Of a DNA stretch of 64,000 nucleotides, positions 11,567 to 22,310 are shown piece by piece. The translations under genes were made by a program, and so were the position numbers. The notes below the pieces were generated by a model. It searched no databases and had not been told where the DNA came from. It worked only from the letters and a program-made list of their open reading frames with translations. This stretch comes from Ornithodoros turicata (Eukaryota > Arthropoda > Arachnida > Ixodida > Argasidae), in contig NC_088202.1 in assembly GCF_037126465.1 (NCBI RefSeq), forward strand, positions 89,694,160 through 89,758,159. Reading direction: 5' to 3'. Numbering within the stretch: position 1 is the first letter of the stretch; the number at the start of each line of letters is the position of its first letter.

Positions 11567-12810
11567 GTGCTCGATCCCGATGAGTCAGAGGCCTATGCAC
11601 TCGCCGTACTTCACTCTGCGGTTACTGACGGGAAATCGCAACCCTACTCAACCCAAGACCTCTTCGACGTGTTTTGTTCGACCCAGGCGATTAGCACTCA
11701 GTGGAGCACGATGACGAAATCAGGAAAAGGTGTAACTCCAAATGGTACCAATTCAACACAACGTTATACTACTGCGTCACAAGTGTTACAAAGCCAAAAG
11801 GAAACAGTATAGCTTTTGAGTTCTCCAACAATTACAAAATAGAGATTGAGACCCAGCAATACTAACGAAGAAGTGTCCAATTTACATATACGTGGCTTAA
11901 AGCGCACAGTATGACAGAGAATTGCTAACTATTAGCTGTTTTTCACAGAATGTCTGTTGTCAGAGAGGTGCTGTGATGAGTCAGGCCTCACGGAGACTGA
12001 GCTCCTCGCCCTATAGGGTAAGGTGACCTATGTTGTAGACAGTTGAACTATTCTGTTAATAGCAGCCAGAGTGATCACCCATACAATAATTCGTTAACTG
12101 AATCCCCAAACCCTGAGAAATTATCCACAAATTACTGTGGTCCCAGTGACTTATCCAGACCGCCCTAAAATTTTGTGAGATCACACAATAATTTGTCGAA
12201 AGCATGTAAATACACCTCCTTGCAGAGCCCATCCCCCCTTCCCTCCCAAGGACGAAATTCTGGGTAAACCACTGTGTGGAGCTAAACTTGATATATATTT
12301 CGTACGAGCCAAACATGACAGGCTACGTATTTTCCTCAACTTACCCCACCCTATGAGTAAGTTGAAGATATCAAATAATTAATGCCGGGTTTACACCAGC
12401 CGAAACGCTCAGTCACGAGTAATATACATGGACACACAGGGCAGTGACACAGCATCATAACGGCGAGGTCACATTTTATTAGCGGAGGAGCAGAAGCTAG
12501 CAAATTAGAAGTCAATGCTCGTGAAAGTTACAGATGGGACAAAAAAGGCCCCTCTTTCCTCGACCACATCTGCAAAACAGCATCTGACGTCTTTCTAAAA
12601 CGTCACGCGCAGAAAGGAACACGTTACTTCAAAGCCCAGACCAGTGCCGTGCATTCAAAGGGGGTCTGGCCATTAATGGGACATGCGTATACCTTAGACT
12701 CCACCCACTTTTTGAGGTGTATAGCCAATCACAGGTCGAAATACAGTTGTCTATTATTACATCCATCCAGTACTTATACCTGACCCTTATTTACTTGATG
12801 CCACCGTTTT
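11567..12810. other. No gene recognised
   Basis: No frame here shows recognisable domain sequence. I see no splice-bounded exon of a known gene and no clear repeat. Confidence 0.4.
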
Positions 12811-13510
12811 GGAGTGCGTGCCACAACTAACCCTCGAGCAGGAGTTGGTCACGTGACAGAGTTGTACCACGTGACCATGGGGGTAGGGTAACCCTCGGGT
12901 AGGTTGTGGAACGGGCGCGAGTACGATTCTCAACATGGCCTCAGCAGACGACATTGGCATTTGGGCCCCGCGACATAAGAACCGCTGTCCGCTGCTTCGC
13001 TTTAGTGTGACGCTGTTGACTTTGGTATGGGGACACGTGCGTGGGTTCGTAAAGCATTCACGCCACGAATTAGGGGTATTTACCGCACGTTCAGAGAAAG
13101 GGTAGCGCTGTTCTCGTCCGCAGCTAGCTCTAAAACGAATGGAAACAGGTTTCGCTCACATGCAACGACCTGATGTGTGTTGTATCTATGGTTCCGTGCA
13201 TGTTGCACTGAAGAAAACATCAGGTCGCAAAATCGGCACTGGAACTTTCCTGCATCCTTTATGATGCTGCCGAGACAAGCAGCAGCAAAAGCAGATGACC
13301 GTAGATTTCAATGCAGACGAGAGCTCTGACGTCACTACCCTTACCTACTCGTCTGATAGGGGGTAGAGCGAGTCGACCTAGGGTAGCTACTCTCGAGTAG
13401 GCAACCCGCTTTTGGAACGGGTGTCGCGACGTCATCGAGTAGGTTTTGGAACGCGGAGAGTAGCTACTCCCTACTCTCGGGTCGACCCGGGTGAGTTCTG
13501 GAACGCAGCC
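12811..13510. mobile_element. Non-autonomous DNA transposon, GC-rich palindromic ends
   Basis: The left terminus GGAGTGCGTGCCACAACT and the reverse complement of the right terminus (GGCTGCGTTCCAGAACTC) are an imperfect inverted repeat. Inside each end are repeated GGTTNTGGAACGSG and GAGTAGCTACTC motifs, some of them palindromic (12,890-12,915; 13,385-13,500). No transposase is present. The sub-terminal repeats resemble those of Harbinger-type MITEs. The class is an inference. Confidence 0.55.
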
Positions 13511-13696
13511 TTGGAGAAAATTGATGGATTTGGATTGAAACGGATATCACTGGTGGCAGACCGAAACTACGGATTTTGCGCCCACTTTTGTCAACGCCAT
13601 CTGAACGGAGAGAAGCATGTTGGGAAGACTCAGAATTGCAGAAATGGTTGCTGGCAGAAGTGATTGGCCAGGAGAGCGGTAGAACCACTTTTTCAT

Positions 13697-14056
13697 AGCA
13701 GAAGCCCGGTTGTGCTGTCTGGGGTTTTTCCTGGATTTTCCTCAGACGCTTTCAGACATATGTCGGCACAGTTCCCTTAGAAGTCGGCCCGGGACGCACA
13801 TTCCCCCAGGGCGTCAGTCGTGACGTTGCCCACCTCTGTGAGGCCGATAACGGCGAGCACTGTCACCACCACCACCTCATAGCAGAAGGCTGCCGGTATG
13901 AACTTTCAGCCGGTATGGTTTTCAGACATATGTCGGCATAGTTCCCTTAGAAGTCGGCCCAGGGCGCATGATCCCCCAGGGCGTCAGTCGTGACGTTGCC
14001 CACTTTATGTGAGGCCGATAACGGCAAGCCCTTTTACCATCACCACCACCACCGGT
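13697..14056 (+). repeat. Tandem pair of SINE bodies lacking tRNA heads
   Basis: Two copies (about 13,697-13,877 and 13,878-14,056) share TTTCAGACATATGTCGGCA, CCCTTAGAAGTCGGCCC, CCCCAGGGCGTCAGTCGTGA and GAGGCCGATAACGGC, and each ends in a CACCACCACC run. The first part (TGCTGTCTGGGGTTTTTCCTGG) is homologous to the body of the SINE at 8,265-8,360. Neither copy has the pol III boxes. Confidence 0.7.
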
Positions 14057-16670
14057 GTGAACTTTTAAATCACGTAACGTACGTAAACTGAATCAAAAAT
14101 GAGCAAAGATGCATGTATAGATAAAATTCAACGATATAATGCAAAATCTTACGTATCAGGTGCGTCTTTCTTGCTATTTTCTTGAGATCGCGGTCTTAAT
14201 TAGGCGTAACGCTATCGACGAAACTTGTCATTTTCGTGTAAATAATGATGGCAGAGCGAAAGTTGAAGCTGATTTTGCAGATGCGTACATGAGGATATAT
14301 ACTCACAGCATGAAATTAAAGCAGTCTGTGAATTTTTTTTTCTCACGAAATCTTCGCTCCGCCGTTCCAAGCACCATCTTCGATTTTGGAGAAATTTTGG
14401 TGTCATGGCGGTCCCCATGGAAAATGACAACCAATGAATGAATGATTGATAGGTCGAGCCTCTTTTTTAGGCTCCTCCTAATGGCCAGACTCCCTGTAAT
14501 ACACGGCACCGTATGTATCTGTCTACTAGCGACCTCTGTGTTGTTTTTCTACATACCTGCCAACTCGGGAACATCCAAATTAGGAAGATTTCAAAAGGGG
14601 GGTAGGAAAAAGCCGATGTTGGAAGGCTTTTATTTGCACATGTAACAGGAGCACACTTGACCCCAGTAGGCACATCAGGCACAAGTGTTGCAGCAACAGA
14701 CTTTGCCCTCTCCAAGAAACTATCTGGGTATCAAGCTATGGCAAGGCTATGACACTTTCTCAAAAGAACGTGAAGACACAAAACCACAGAACCATTCACC
14801 GCCCATCGACATCCAGCAAAAGTCGGGTCGTGGATGCTGGGTACGTCTCACAAACGTACACATTTGCTCCCGGAGACGTTTTAACTACGCCCGTACTACC
14901 GTACTAATCAAGAGAAAATTATGCGAAATGGACGTCGTAGGACCGCCGATGCGGATCTTCGAGGGACCTGTGAAGGATCTATTTTGGCCTCATAGGTATC
15001 GCGCGCCTATGGAAGTATCGTAATTTTAATCATGAAATGAATACAAGGACGCAAGTGTGCACCCAAAACACTTCATTTCCTATGTAAATTTTATTTACAT
15101 GTGCATTCTCACATGCCTGCTCGCACATAAGCAGTACAAATAATGAAAGAATGTGACACGGTGCCCATATCCAGATCATTCCCGTTCCTACAGATCGTGA
15201 CCACAATATCGCCACGTTATGTAAACAAGAAAAATAACATACATGTTACTCGCCGTATAATTATAGTTGGTATCCTGCATGAAATCGACGCAACTGTATC
15301 CTAACGCTCCTACATGCCTTATGAACGGCTACCGGTTTCTTTATATTGTTCCTTCGTGTGTCTTCCAGCCTCTCACTGGCCCTCTCACTCTTCCAGGGAC
15401 TCACTGGCCAAGTCGAAGTTCTGCCGCCGAGGCACACTGATAAAAACAACAGACATAATACAGGCATCATCAGTCTCTGCGTATGGCACATACGCTTACC
15501 AGCGTTTGGCAATACTTTCCGTTTATCTAGCATTCTTACCTGTCACGCGTAAGACAGTGAATAATTCCAAGATTGCTCAAAGAAAAAACATCCCATATTT
15601 TCTGGGAGACGCTGAGACGCACATAGCGAGGAATGGCCGATGCTGAGCGGCATATTCGTTCACGCCTGGAAGAACATCAAGAAAATAAAAGTAGCACACA
15701 CGCGCAAATATGCCTACATTACAAGCTCAGCTAGGATTGATTGCATTTTTTTCACTAACCAGTGGGCTAAAGCGACTTGAAGAACAATGGAGTCTAAACG
15801 CAAGCGCTAACAAAGGCACCACGGCCGTTTACCTGTATTTCCGTCATAGATAGTGGCCCCCTCTGGTGTATCCGTTAACTACAAGGCATACTCACCTAAA
15901 GCTTCACAAAATTCAAGCTGTACTGGTGCTGTTCGCGTTGAAAGTTGCTGTATTACTCCAAGCCATTGCAGACGCTGCCATGTTTCTCCAGCCTCTCCGT
16001 TTGAAACATGGTTTGAAATCATCCGCACAACGGGCTATGGCATCACGTGACTCTCTCTTCTGCGCGTTGCGAAAAAACATGCCTTCTGCGCAGATTTCTC
16101 CTTTGGCGGCGACGCAGTCAGACGACAGAGCGGGAGAGAAGAAGGAGGCGGAGGGTCAAGAGCGAAAAGGGGTGCTCAAACGCCTCTTTGTGGACACAGT
16201 GCGGGTGGGGTGCGCACGGTGTCCACAGTGTGATATATGTGGAACGTCTGCTGCTGTATACTCATTGCAGCATCCCAACTAACGCGTCCAGGAGGCCTTC
16301 AATGGACGTTCACATTAGACTGCGGATGCTCGGACCCTTGTCGGCTGTCCAGGGGCGGTTACTGGTTCTGTGGACATGTCTCTGTTCTCTTCGCGATGCT
16401 GAACTGCCCTTACATTCAACTCTACTCGTTCAGCACTACCTCAGTAAAGTGTCTGAAATTCAAAAGCCCATCTGGACTTCCCAAGAGAGCTTAAACATAA
16501 TAGTTGTTGAACAAGTTAGTCATTCAAAAATAGTTTGCATAATACGTCAGAACCATCAGTCACAGTTGTACATCGCTGTGGTCAGTTCAGCGCGTTCAAC
16601 GCGCGTATCACGAGCTCTTGTGCGCGGTTTCCCATTTCACCGACTATTGCATTCGACTTAGTTCACAGCA

Positions 16671-16734
16671 CTCCGTGTTTCCAACTCCCGACGCTGCAAA
16701 GAGTTTTGCATCGTCGGGAGTTGGGAACACGGAG
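16671..16734. other. Near-perfect 64-nt hairpin
   Basis: CTCCGTGTTTCCAACTCC, followed by CGACG, pairs with CGTCG and GGAGTTGGGAACACGGAG. The stem extends through TGCAAA / TTTGCA to a GAGT loop. About 30 base pairs form with one internal C-T mismatch and a few G-U pairs on the RNA. Stem length is compatible with a microRNA precursor or a very short foldback MITE. No flanking target duplication or neighbouring gene decides between them. Confidence 0.6.
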
Positions 16735-17254
16735 GACGAGGGCCCGCGCGGGTGACATCGTAGTCCTTGTCTTGCTTTCGGAAAGGCTGACCTAGCTAGC
16801 ATTGTTTGTCTGGGCATTTAAGGTAGTTCTTGTGCTTCCTCGACGTAACATGGGTAACAATGTCGATCCACCCTCCACGTAGTTTGCGGCTGATGTCGCA
16901 GCCGCAAACTGTGCAGAACACATGGTGCCCTTCATGGACGCGATCACGCGTCCCAATTCATCTGTGTTGCGTATTACTTCAGAAACACGTGTAGATACTT
17001 GTTTCGCTTACACTGAACCGTGATGTGCAATATGCAAGGCAGAAACAGTGCAAGGGCACCATTGCCGCAGGAAAACATGGAGGAAATGCCCGGAAACTAG
17101 AAGTACTAGAACTACAACCATGACCATCAACCTTGAACTCCGTAACATCGAGGCTCCGGAAAGAGGCAGCGATGCCGATGGCAATCGGGCTGGTATTGGA
17201 TTGACGTTTACGTCTGTGTGGCCAGAGAAAAAGCAGGCGTTTGAGTTATAGAGA

Positions 17255-17357
17255 GGGGAACTGCGTTTTCCGGGAGATTTGCTTCCCGGTCGTACAATCG
17301 TACAAACCGGTCTGAATCCGGGAGTCTCCCGGATGAATTGGGAGAGTTGGCAGGCCA
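17255..17357. repeat. Copy of a dispersed GGGAGAGTTGGCAGG repeat
   Basis: The segment GTACAATCGTACAAACCGGT, then CTGAATCCGGGAGTCTCC and GGGAGAGTTGGCAGG, recurs in diverged form at 56,330-56,398 (GTACAATTGCACAAAACGGT, CTAAATCCAGGAGACTCCC, GGGAGAGTTGGCAGG). A partial inverted copy is near 14,548 (CATACCTGCCAACTCGGGA). It behaves as an interspersed MITE-like family with a CCTGCCAACTC terminus. Confidence 0.55.
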
Positions 17358-18737
17358 TGTTTCCTGTAAAAAGGCATTCTTACTCAGAACTTGAAACTCA
17401 CAACATGGTACGCGAAGTCGCGTGAGCACGTTAGTACTTTTCGTGTCTTACTGTGTAATGCTGCAGTTCCCAGATAAAACTCAGCATGAATGCTAGTCTC
17501 AAAGTCTCGCCAGCTACCATGACAGACGGCAAAAGAAAAACCTTACCATTGGTCCTAACCTTCCACAGAAGCGCACCCATATAGTTGTGATAAAGCGAAA
17601 AGCTGGAAGTAAGTTCAAATTTTAGATGACGGTTCTGTCTATATACATAAAGGCCTTTGTCTTCACCGTGCAGCTCCATTGAATTTGGTGCACACTACAC
17701 TTATTTTTATGCCACTCAGGACATATCCCTAGCCAGCTGTTCTGACATCGGTCAGGACGGACACGTGGTGCTTTATTGACCTCTGCGATCATGAATCAAG
17801 GAGCTTTGAATTCCTCCAAATTGCATTCATCGTGATGTCGTGCTATGTTGTTTGTTTTGTTTTGTGTGCTCTTTTACTCAAGTATGAACTCCAACCAATT
17901 TGCCCGTCTTGCCACACTTCATACTCATCCTTCTATTAGTATTTAGTTATCATAATTTTTTGTTTCATTTTTCATGTGTATATCGCCATTAGGTTTCAGC
18001 AATAAATAAATGCTTTTTGATAACAGGTAAAATAAAGAGAATACGAAGCGCCTCGTCGACGTAGAGAGGCCGTAAAAACGATGGGACCCGTATTTACAGC
18101 CACTTCCTTTCGACGTCCACGTTGGGATTGTGCACTTTGACAAAACGGGAAGTTCAGACGCATCTTCAATCACTTTGAAAACCTCGCGTACCATGTTACG
18201 CAGCACGCTTTAGTCAACAACTCAAGTTCCGTCGGTCCTGTTTGCCCTCCAGCGCGTTGTACCTTCAACGAAATTAGTGCTGTGCTGTCGTCCCGCGGTC
18301 GCTTCTGCACGTTCAACCATGTGCGTGTTTCACGAAAATTCTCGGACGATTGCATTTGCCAGTTTAATCAACCTGTGGTGTTGTCTCTCAAAGTTGCCCC
18401 AGGAGGGAACGAGACCTCAACATATCCTATAGTGCTTTCCAACGTCATTTGTTGTTGGGTTCGTGTGCGGTTTCAGGGCGAAACTAATCCGAGGAGATTC
18501 GTGGAGCTACACCAGAGGATTTTCGGGGATCACTGTCTACGAGCGGATTACGCAGGAACGCACACGAAGGGTAAACTAGATGAAGCGGTCGTGTCGGGAC
18601 GCGAATCAGTACGCGGGCTGCCCAATTGTTTGCCGCCTCCCTACGCGGCGACTATAAGATACCCCAGATTGTATGCTGATAATATCACAGATCTTTGGAT
18701 CGGTGCACGGCACAGCACCGTGAGAGTTGCTTCACTT

Positions 18738-19187
18738 TTAAAGGAGCAATGGGGTGACATTTAACGTGGCTCGAAACCCTGTCTCACCTGTCAAGCTGTC
18801 CATCAGGAGTCACCATGCAAAATATTTTCGTTGTGCGGTATATTGTCACTGCGCAATCAGTTTTACAAAAAAACAGTCGGAGAGAGCAGCCGCGGACGGC
18901 CGACGCGGTCATCGTGTGACGTCGAAAAGTCCCCGTGACTTTCTTCGTTTCTTTCATTTCAGCTCACGCGCTGCTTACACCCGATTCAGCCGAGCCGGTC
19001 TACGTCGCGAGTCATATGCCAGAGGTATAGCCTACGTCACGACGTTCCCTCATTCTCCGATGCGCTCTTTCCAAGAGTGGGGGATTTTCGAAAAGGTGTG
19101 CGAAAAAGGGGCCTCGCGTTGCAGAATACGACGCAACCAAAAACACACAATAAAAATGGGGGGGGGGTCACCTCAGTGCTCCTTCAA
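18738..19187. mobile_element. MITE with AAAGGAGCA-TG-GGTGAC ends
   Basis: The left end AAAGGAGCAATGGGGTGAC and the reverse complement of the right end (GAAGGAGCACTGAGGTGAC) form a terminal inverted repeat with about three mismatches over 19 bp. Length is about 450 bp, with no transposase. The internal frame (18,754-19,302) runs across the right end and is not a gene. Confidence 0.5.
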
Positions 19188-20060
19188 AGGAAGGAAAGCA
19201 ACGAGAAAAAAAAAAAGAACGAGACAAATTAGGCAAAATAATTTATGCAAGGCAGAGAAAAACGAAACTTCCCTCTTCCTCAAAATATACACTCCTACAT
19301 AAAAACTAAATCTTCATGCTTTAGAGCAGGAAACTTTTGCGCTTCAGAAAAGAAGAGTAACTTTGCACTATAGAATGGCAAACGAGTGAGGAAGTTTCTA
19401 CACTGGCAAAGAGTTTCATTTCAGTCTGCAGGATCTTGACTGCTGTCCACAAGAATCAAGCTACTTTTACGGGGCACAAAGCTGGCGCAGGCGTTGTGAG
19501 TGTGGCAGTCTCCTGGTGTACTGCGCTTATTATTATTATTTTTTTTTCTATATCAAGTTTGATGTGTTGTGCCTTTCCTTTTCTTTTATGGTCGAAATTA
19601 AGCGAGCAACTGGCAACTGGCCCTGTTCATGGATGCAAAACTCCGGATTCTGTCGTGCTCTCAAATAATCCCAAAGATGAACAGCATTTAAAGTTAATAC
19701 GGAAATAAGTACAACCTCTAAACTGCAGAAGTGACGAAGTACAGGCCGCAGTTTGAAACAACGATGAAAGGCCCCTCCATAACTTTTCGTTTTTAGCTGC
19801 AACGGGTAGCACGACGAACAACATGCGTTCTTGAAAAACAATGACCGTAGCTTGCCTGCAGAGCGCGCACGCGAGGTAGCATACTCTCTGAAGTCGCTTC
19901 CACGCATTGGTCTATGTCATTACGTGCCGTGACGCAGCAGGACCCCGTGCTGCTGCGGCACGCTGGACTACTTACGTCACAGCTGCAGATCGTGCTGCGC
20001 CTCAAAAGATCGCATTGTTCCCATGTGGCTTATTTTTCGATGCATTTTTATGAATTGAAC
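19188..20060. other. No gene recognised
   Basis: AT-rich DNA between a MITE and the Gypsy-like gag. No domain-bearing frame or repeat was identified. Confidence 0.4.
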
Positions 20061-20071
20061 TGCGCAGTGAG

Positions 20072-21843
20072 ATGACACCTTTCATCGCAAATATTTTGAT
20101 TGTTGCTCTTCACCCTCCGCTCCCATCTGACCGTCGTAAGCCAACGTCCAGGATGGCGGACCGTTCTTCAACGGAACGTTCCATCGCGGACTTCGAAGAG
20201 ATGGACGACGTGGCTGAAGTTGCGGTGTTCCGTTCTGCGGTTACTGAGCTGGATGGCTTGAGGAGTCGAGTTGGCGACTTACAGGCCCAGCTCACCGCCT
20301 TGAAGTAATCGCTGGGACAGGAGGAACCCACTCAACCGAGCATCCAAGTGAGTACCCAGGACCTTCAAGCAACACACGACCTTGTTTGCGGTCTACTTGC
20401 ACGAGTTACCCAGCGACTGGACCGTTTGGAAATCTGCTCCTCGCACTCTTCGCGAGCATCATCACCCGTTGATGTTTCTGAGGCGTCAGAGGACGACGGT
20501 TCCATCGCACTGAACACAAAAAGGAAGCTCCAGAAAGCAAAGAACCACGCCACGTTTGCGCATCCGCAGAAGGAAGTGTCACTGCCTTGCTCCAAGCGGG
20601 ATATACCCTCTGTTGCCGCCAACGTAGTTCCTCGGCTCGGAAGCGATGTTCTTCCCTGGATCCACCAGACAGGCTTTTGCTTCCGGTCCTACAACGTCCA
20701 TCCCGATGTCGCGATCCCGCTCCTGGTTTCGAAGCTTCCTCCGAAGGACTTCGCGTTGATCAGGTACCATGTCAGCGCCTCCAAGATAACTTTTGGGACG
20801 TCATGAAGGCACCGTTCTGTAAACGCCATGCGAAGCAGATGATGCTTGCCGCGACGCAGTCCACCGGGGAGGGTTGCACTCATTTCGCGTTCCGTAATTT
20901 GGAGCTCGGGGACGAATGCGAATATCCCACAACTCAAAGAGACAAGTGCGAGGTCATCGTCGTGTTGCTGCTCCCAAGTGTGAAGAAGCACTTCTTCGAC
21001 AAAGAATTCACTTCCCTGTATAGACTCTTGGAGTCATTCCTCCGATTCGACAGGCTTGGTGCTTCTCACGCCTCCAACGATCAGGATAAAGCAGAGAGGC
21101 ACACCCGGGCAGGGGCGGATCCAGAGGATGAGGGGAGGGGGGCGACCGCCCCCAAAACGTCAGTTTATACGTGGGATTTCCCTCTCTCCCCTCCCCCACT
21201 ACGTCCTCCGACAATGAACCCCCCCCCAAAAAAAAAAAACGAGTGTCTGGATCTGCCCCTGCACCCCTGAGAAATCAGAGGCTGCGTACCACGTGTCACA
21301 TTCTTGCGCCAGACAGGGTTTGACTGCACGGTTCTCCAGCGGTCGCCCTCACGTCTCAGCGAGCCCGGTAACAGAACATCAGCAGCGCAGTCCACCAGCG
21401 AAACCTGTCCAGTCACCGACGACTCACATGCGTCAAGCTCGCCGCTCCAACCAGTCCAAGACATTCGGCAGGGAGAAAACCACCCTGATGTTCAGCGACA
21501 CTGCCTAAACTGCAGAGACACAGGGCACGATGTCCTTCACGATGTCCTGTACTGCTGACAAATGAGTTTCTGGACTGGCAGGAGAGGTTCCTGGCGTGTA
21601 GACCATCGCAACCATCGGGAAATGGCTACATGATGCCTCCGGCACCTGCGCGGGGGGATCAGCGGTAAACCAAGTGCACTGCACTACACAAGCAGGTGCG
21701 GCCAAATGCATTCCGGTCTAGCTGAATGGATGCCCTCATCTTGCGTTTCTGGACTCTGGTTCCTTACCGTCACTGACGAACGGCAGCACAAGCGAGGAGC
21801 TCGGACTTCACGTCGCGCCTTCATCGGTCAGGCTGCCCGAGGC
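20072..21843 (+). pseudogene. LTR-retrotransposon gag and first half of protease
   Basis: The frame opens with a short acidic coiled segment (DRSSTERSIADFEEMDD; VTELDGLRSRVGDLQAQLTA). After a stop it continues as a gag-like region (VLPWIHQTGF, VAIPLLVSKLPPKDF) and a zinc-knuckle tail at about 21,507-21,558 (CLNCRDTGH then Cys). The start of an aspartic protease follows at 21,715-21,843: HLAFLDSGSLPSLT (DSG active site), LGLHV. It is broken by stops, by a hAT MITE at 21,110-21,261 and finally by the transposon at 21,844. The rest of the protease is at 25,627. Confidence 0.7.
21110..21261. mobile_element. 152-bp hAT-type MITE
   Basis: The termini CAGGGGCGGATCCAG and (reverse complement) CAGGGGCAGATCCAG differ at one position. 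The flanks CACCCGGG and CACCCCTG are a diverged 8-bp duplication. The CAGGG start and 8-bp duplication indicate the hAT superfamily. The interior is G-rich on one side and C-rich on the other, with an A run. It sits inside the gag reading frame. Confidence 0.65.
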
Positions 21844-21899
21844 CATAGGTCGGCGAATTCATTCATGATGGCCTTCACCGACTTCATACACCATCACCT

Positions 21900-22310
21900 C
21901 ATAGAGAATGATGTGATGTCGAATGAAGGGCATGATGTGATGTGAAGTTGAAGTTGAAGTTGAATGAACGGCATGATGTGAAGTGAAGTTGAAGTTGAGG
22001 TTGAATGAAGGGCTATGATGTGATGTGAAGTTGATGTTGAAGTTGAATGAAGGGCTATGATGGGGATTTGAAGTTGAAGTCCGCGTGATGGGTTTTGAAG
22101 TTGAAGTCCGCGTGATGGGTTTTGAAGTTGAAGTCAGTGTGGTTGGATTTGAAGTTGAAGTCCGCGTGATGGGTTTTGAGTTGAAGTCCGCGTGATGGGT
22201 TTTGAAGTTGAAGTCAGTGTGGTGGGATTTGAAACTGAAGTCTGCGCGATGAATTTTGAATATGACGGATAGGTTTCGAAGTCCTCATAATAGGTTTTGA
22301 AGCCGACAAT
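21900..22310. repeat. Satellite-like array, left arm
   Basis: Irregular tandem copies of GTGATGGGTTTTGAAGTTG with AAGTCCGC/AAGTCAGT steps (unit roughly 30-33 bp) and simpler GAAGTTGAAGTTGAAT steps. The reverse-complement array is at 25,220-25,430 (CCCATCACCGACTTC, TTCAACTTCAAAA). Confidence 0.8.

Larger units (their letters stand above)
14057..18737. other. Non-coding stretch with repeat fragments
   Basis: No convincing gene is present. Open frames at 14,139-14,441, 16,047-16,661 and 15,314-15,646 match nothing I recognise and lack coding-like features. The stretch holds two copies of a GCCAACTCTCCC-type repeat (14,545-14,600 and 17,255-17,357), the hairpin at 16,671-16,734 and a smaller hairpin at about 16,190-16,228 (TGTGGACACAGTGCG paired with CGCACGGTGTCCACA). 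Confidence 0.4.

Noticed and set aside
16047..16661. 204-codon frame as a candidate gene
   Set aside because: Arg-rich start from a GA-rich repeat, no domain, no supporting splice or promoter features.
18282..18764. 160-codon open frame as a host gene
   Set aside because: No recognisable domain, no splice context, and its end overlaps the start of the MITE at 18,738.
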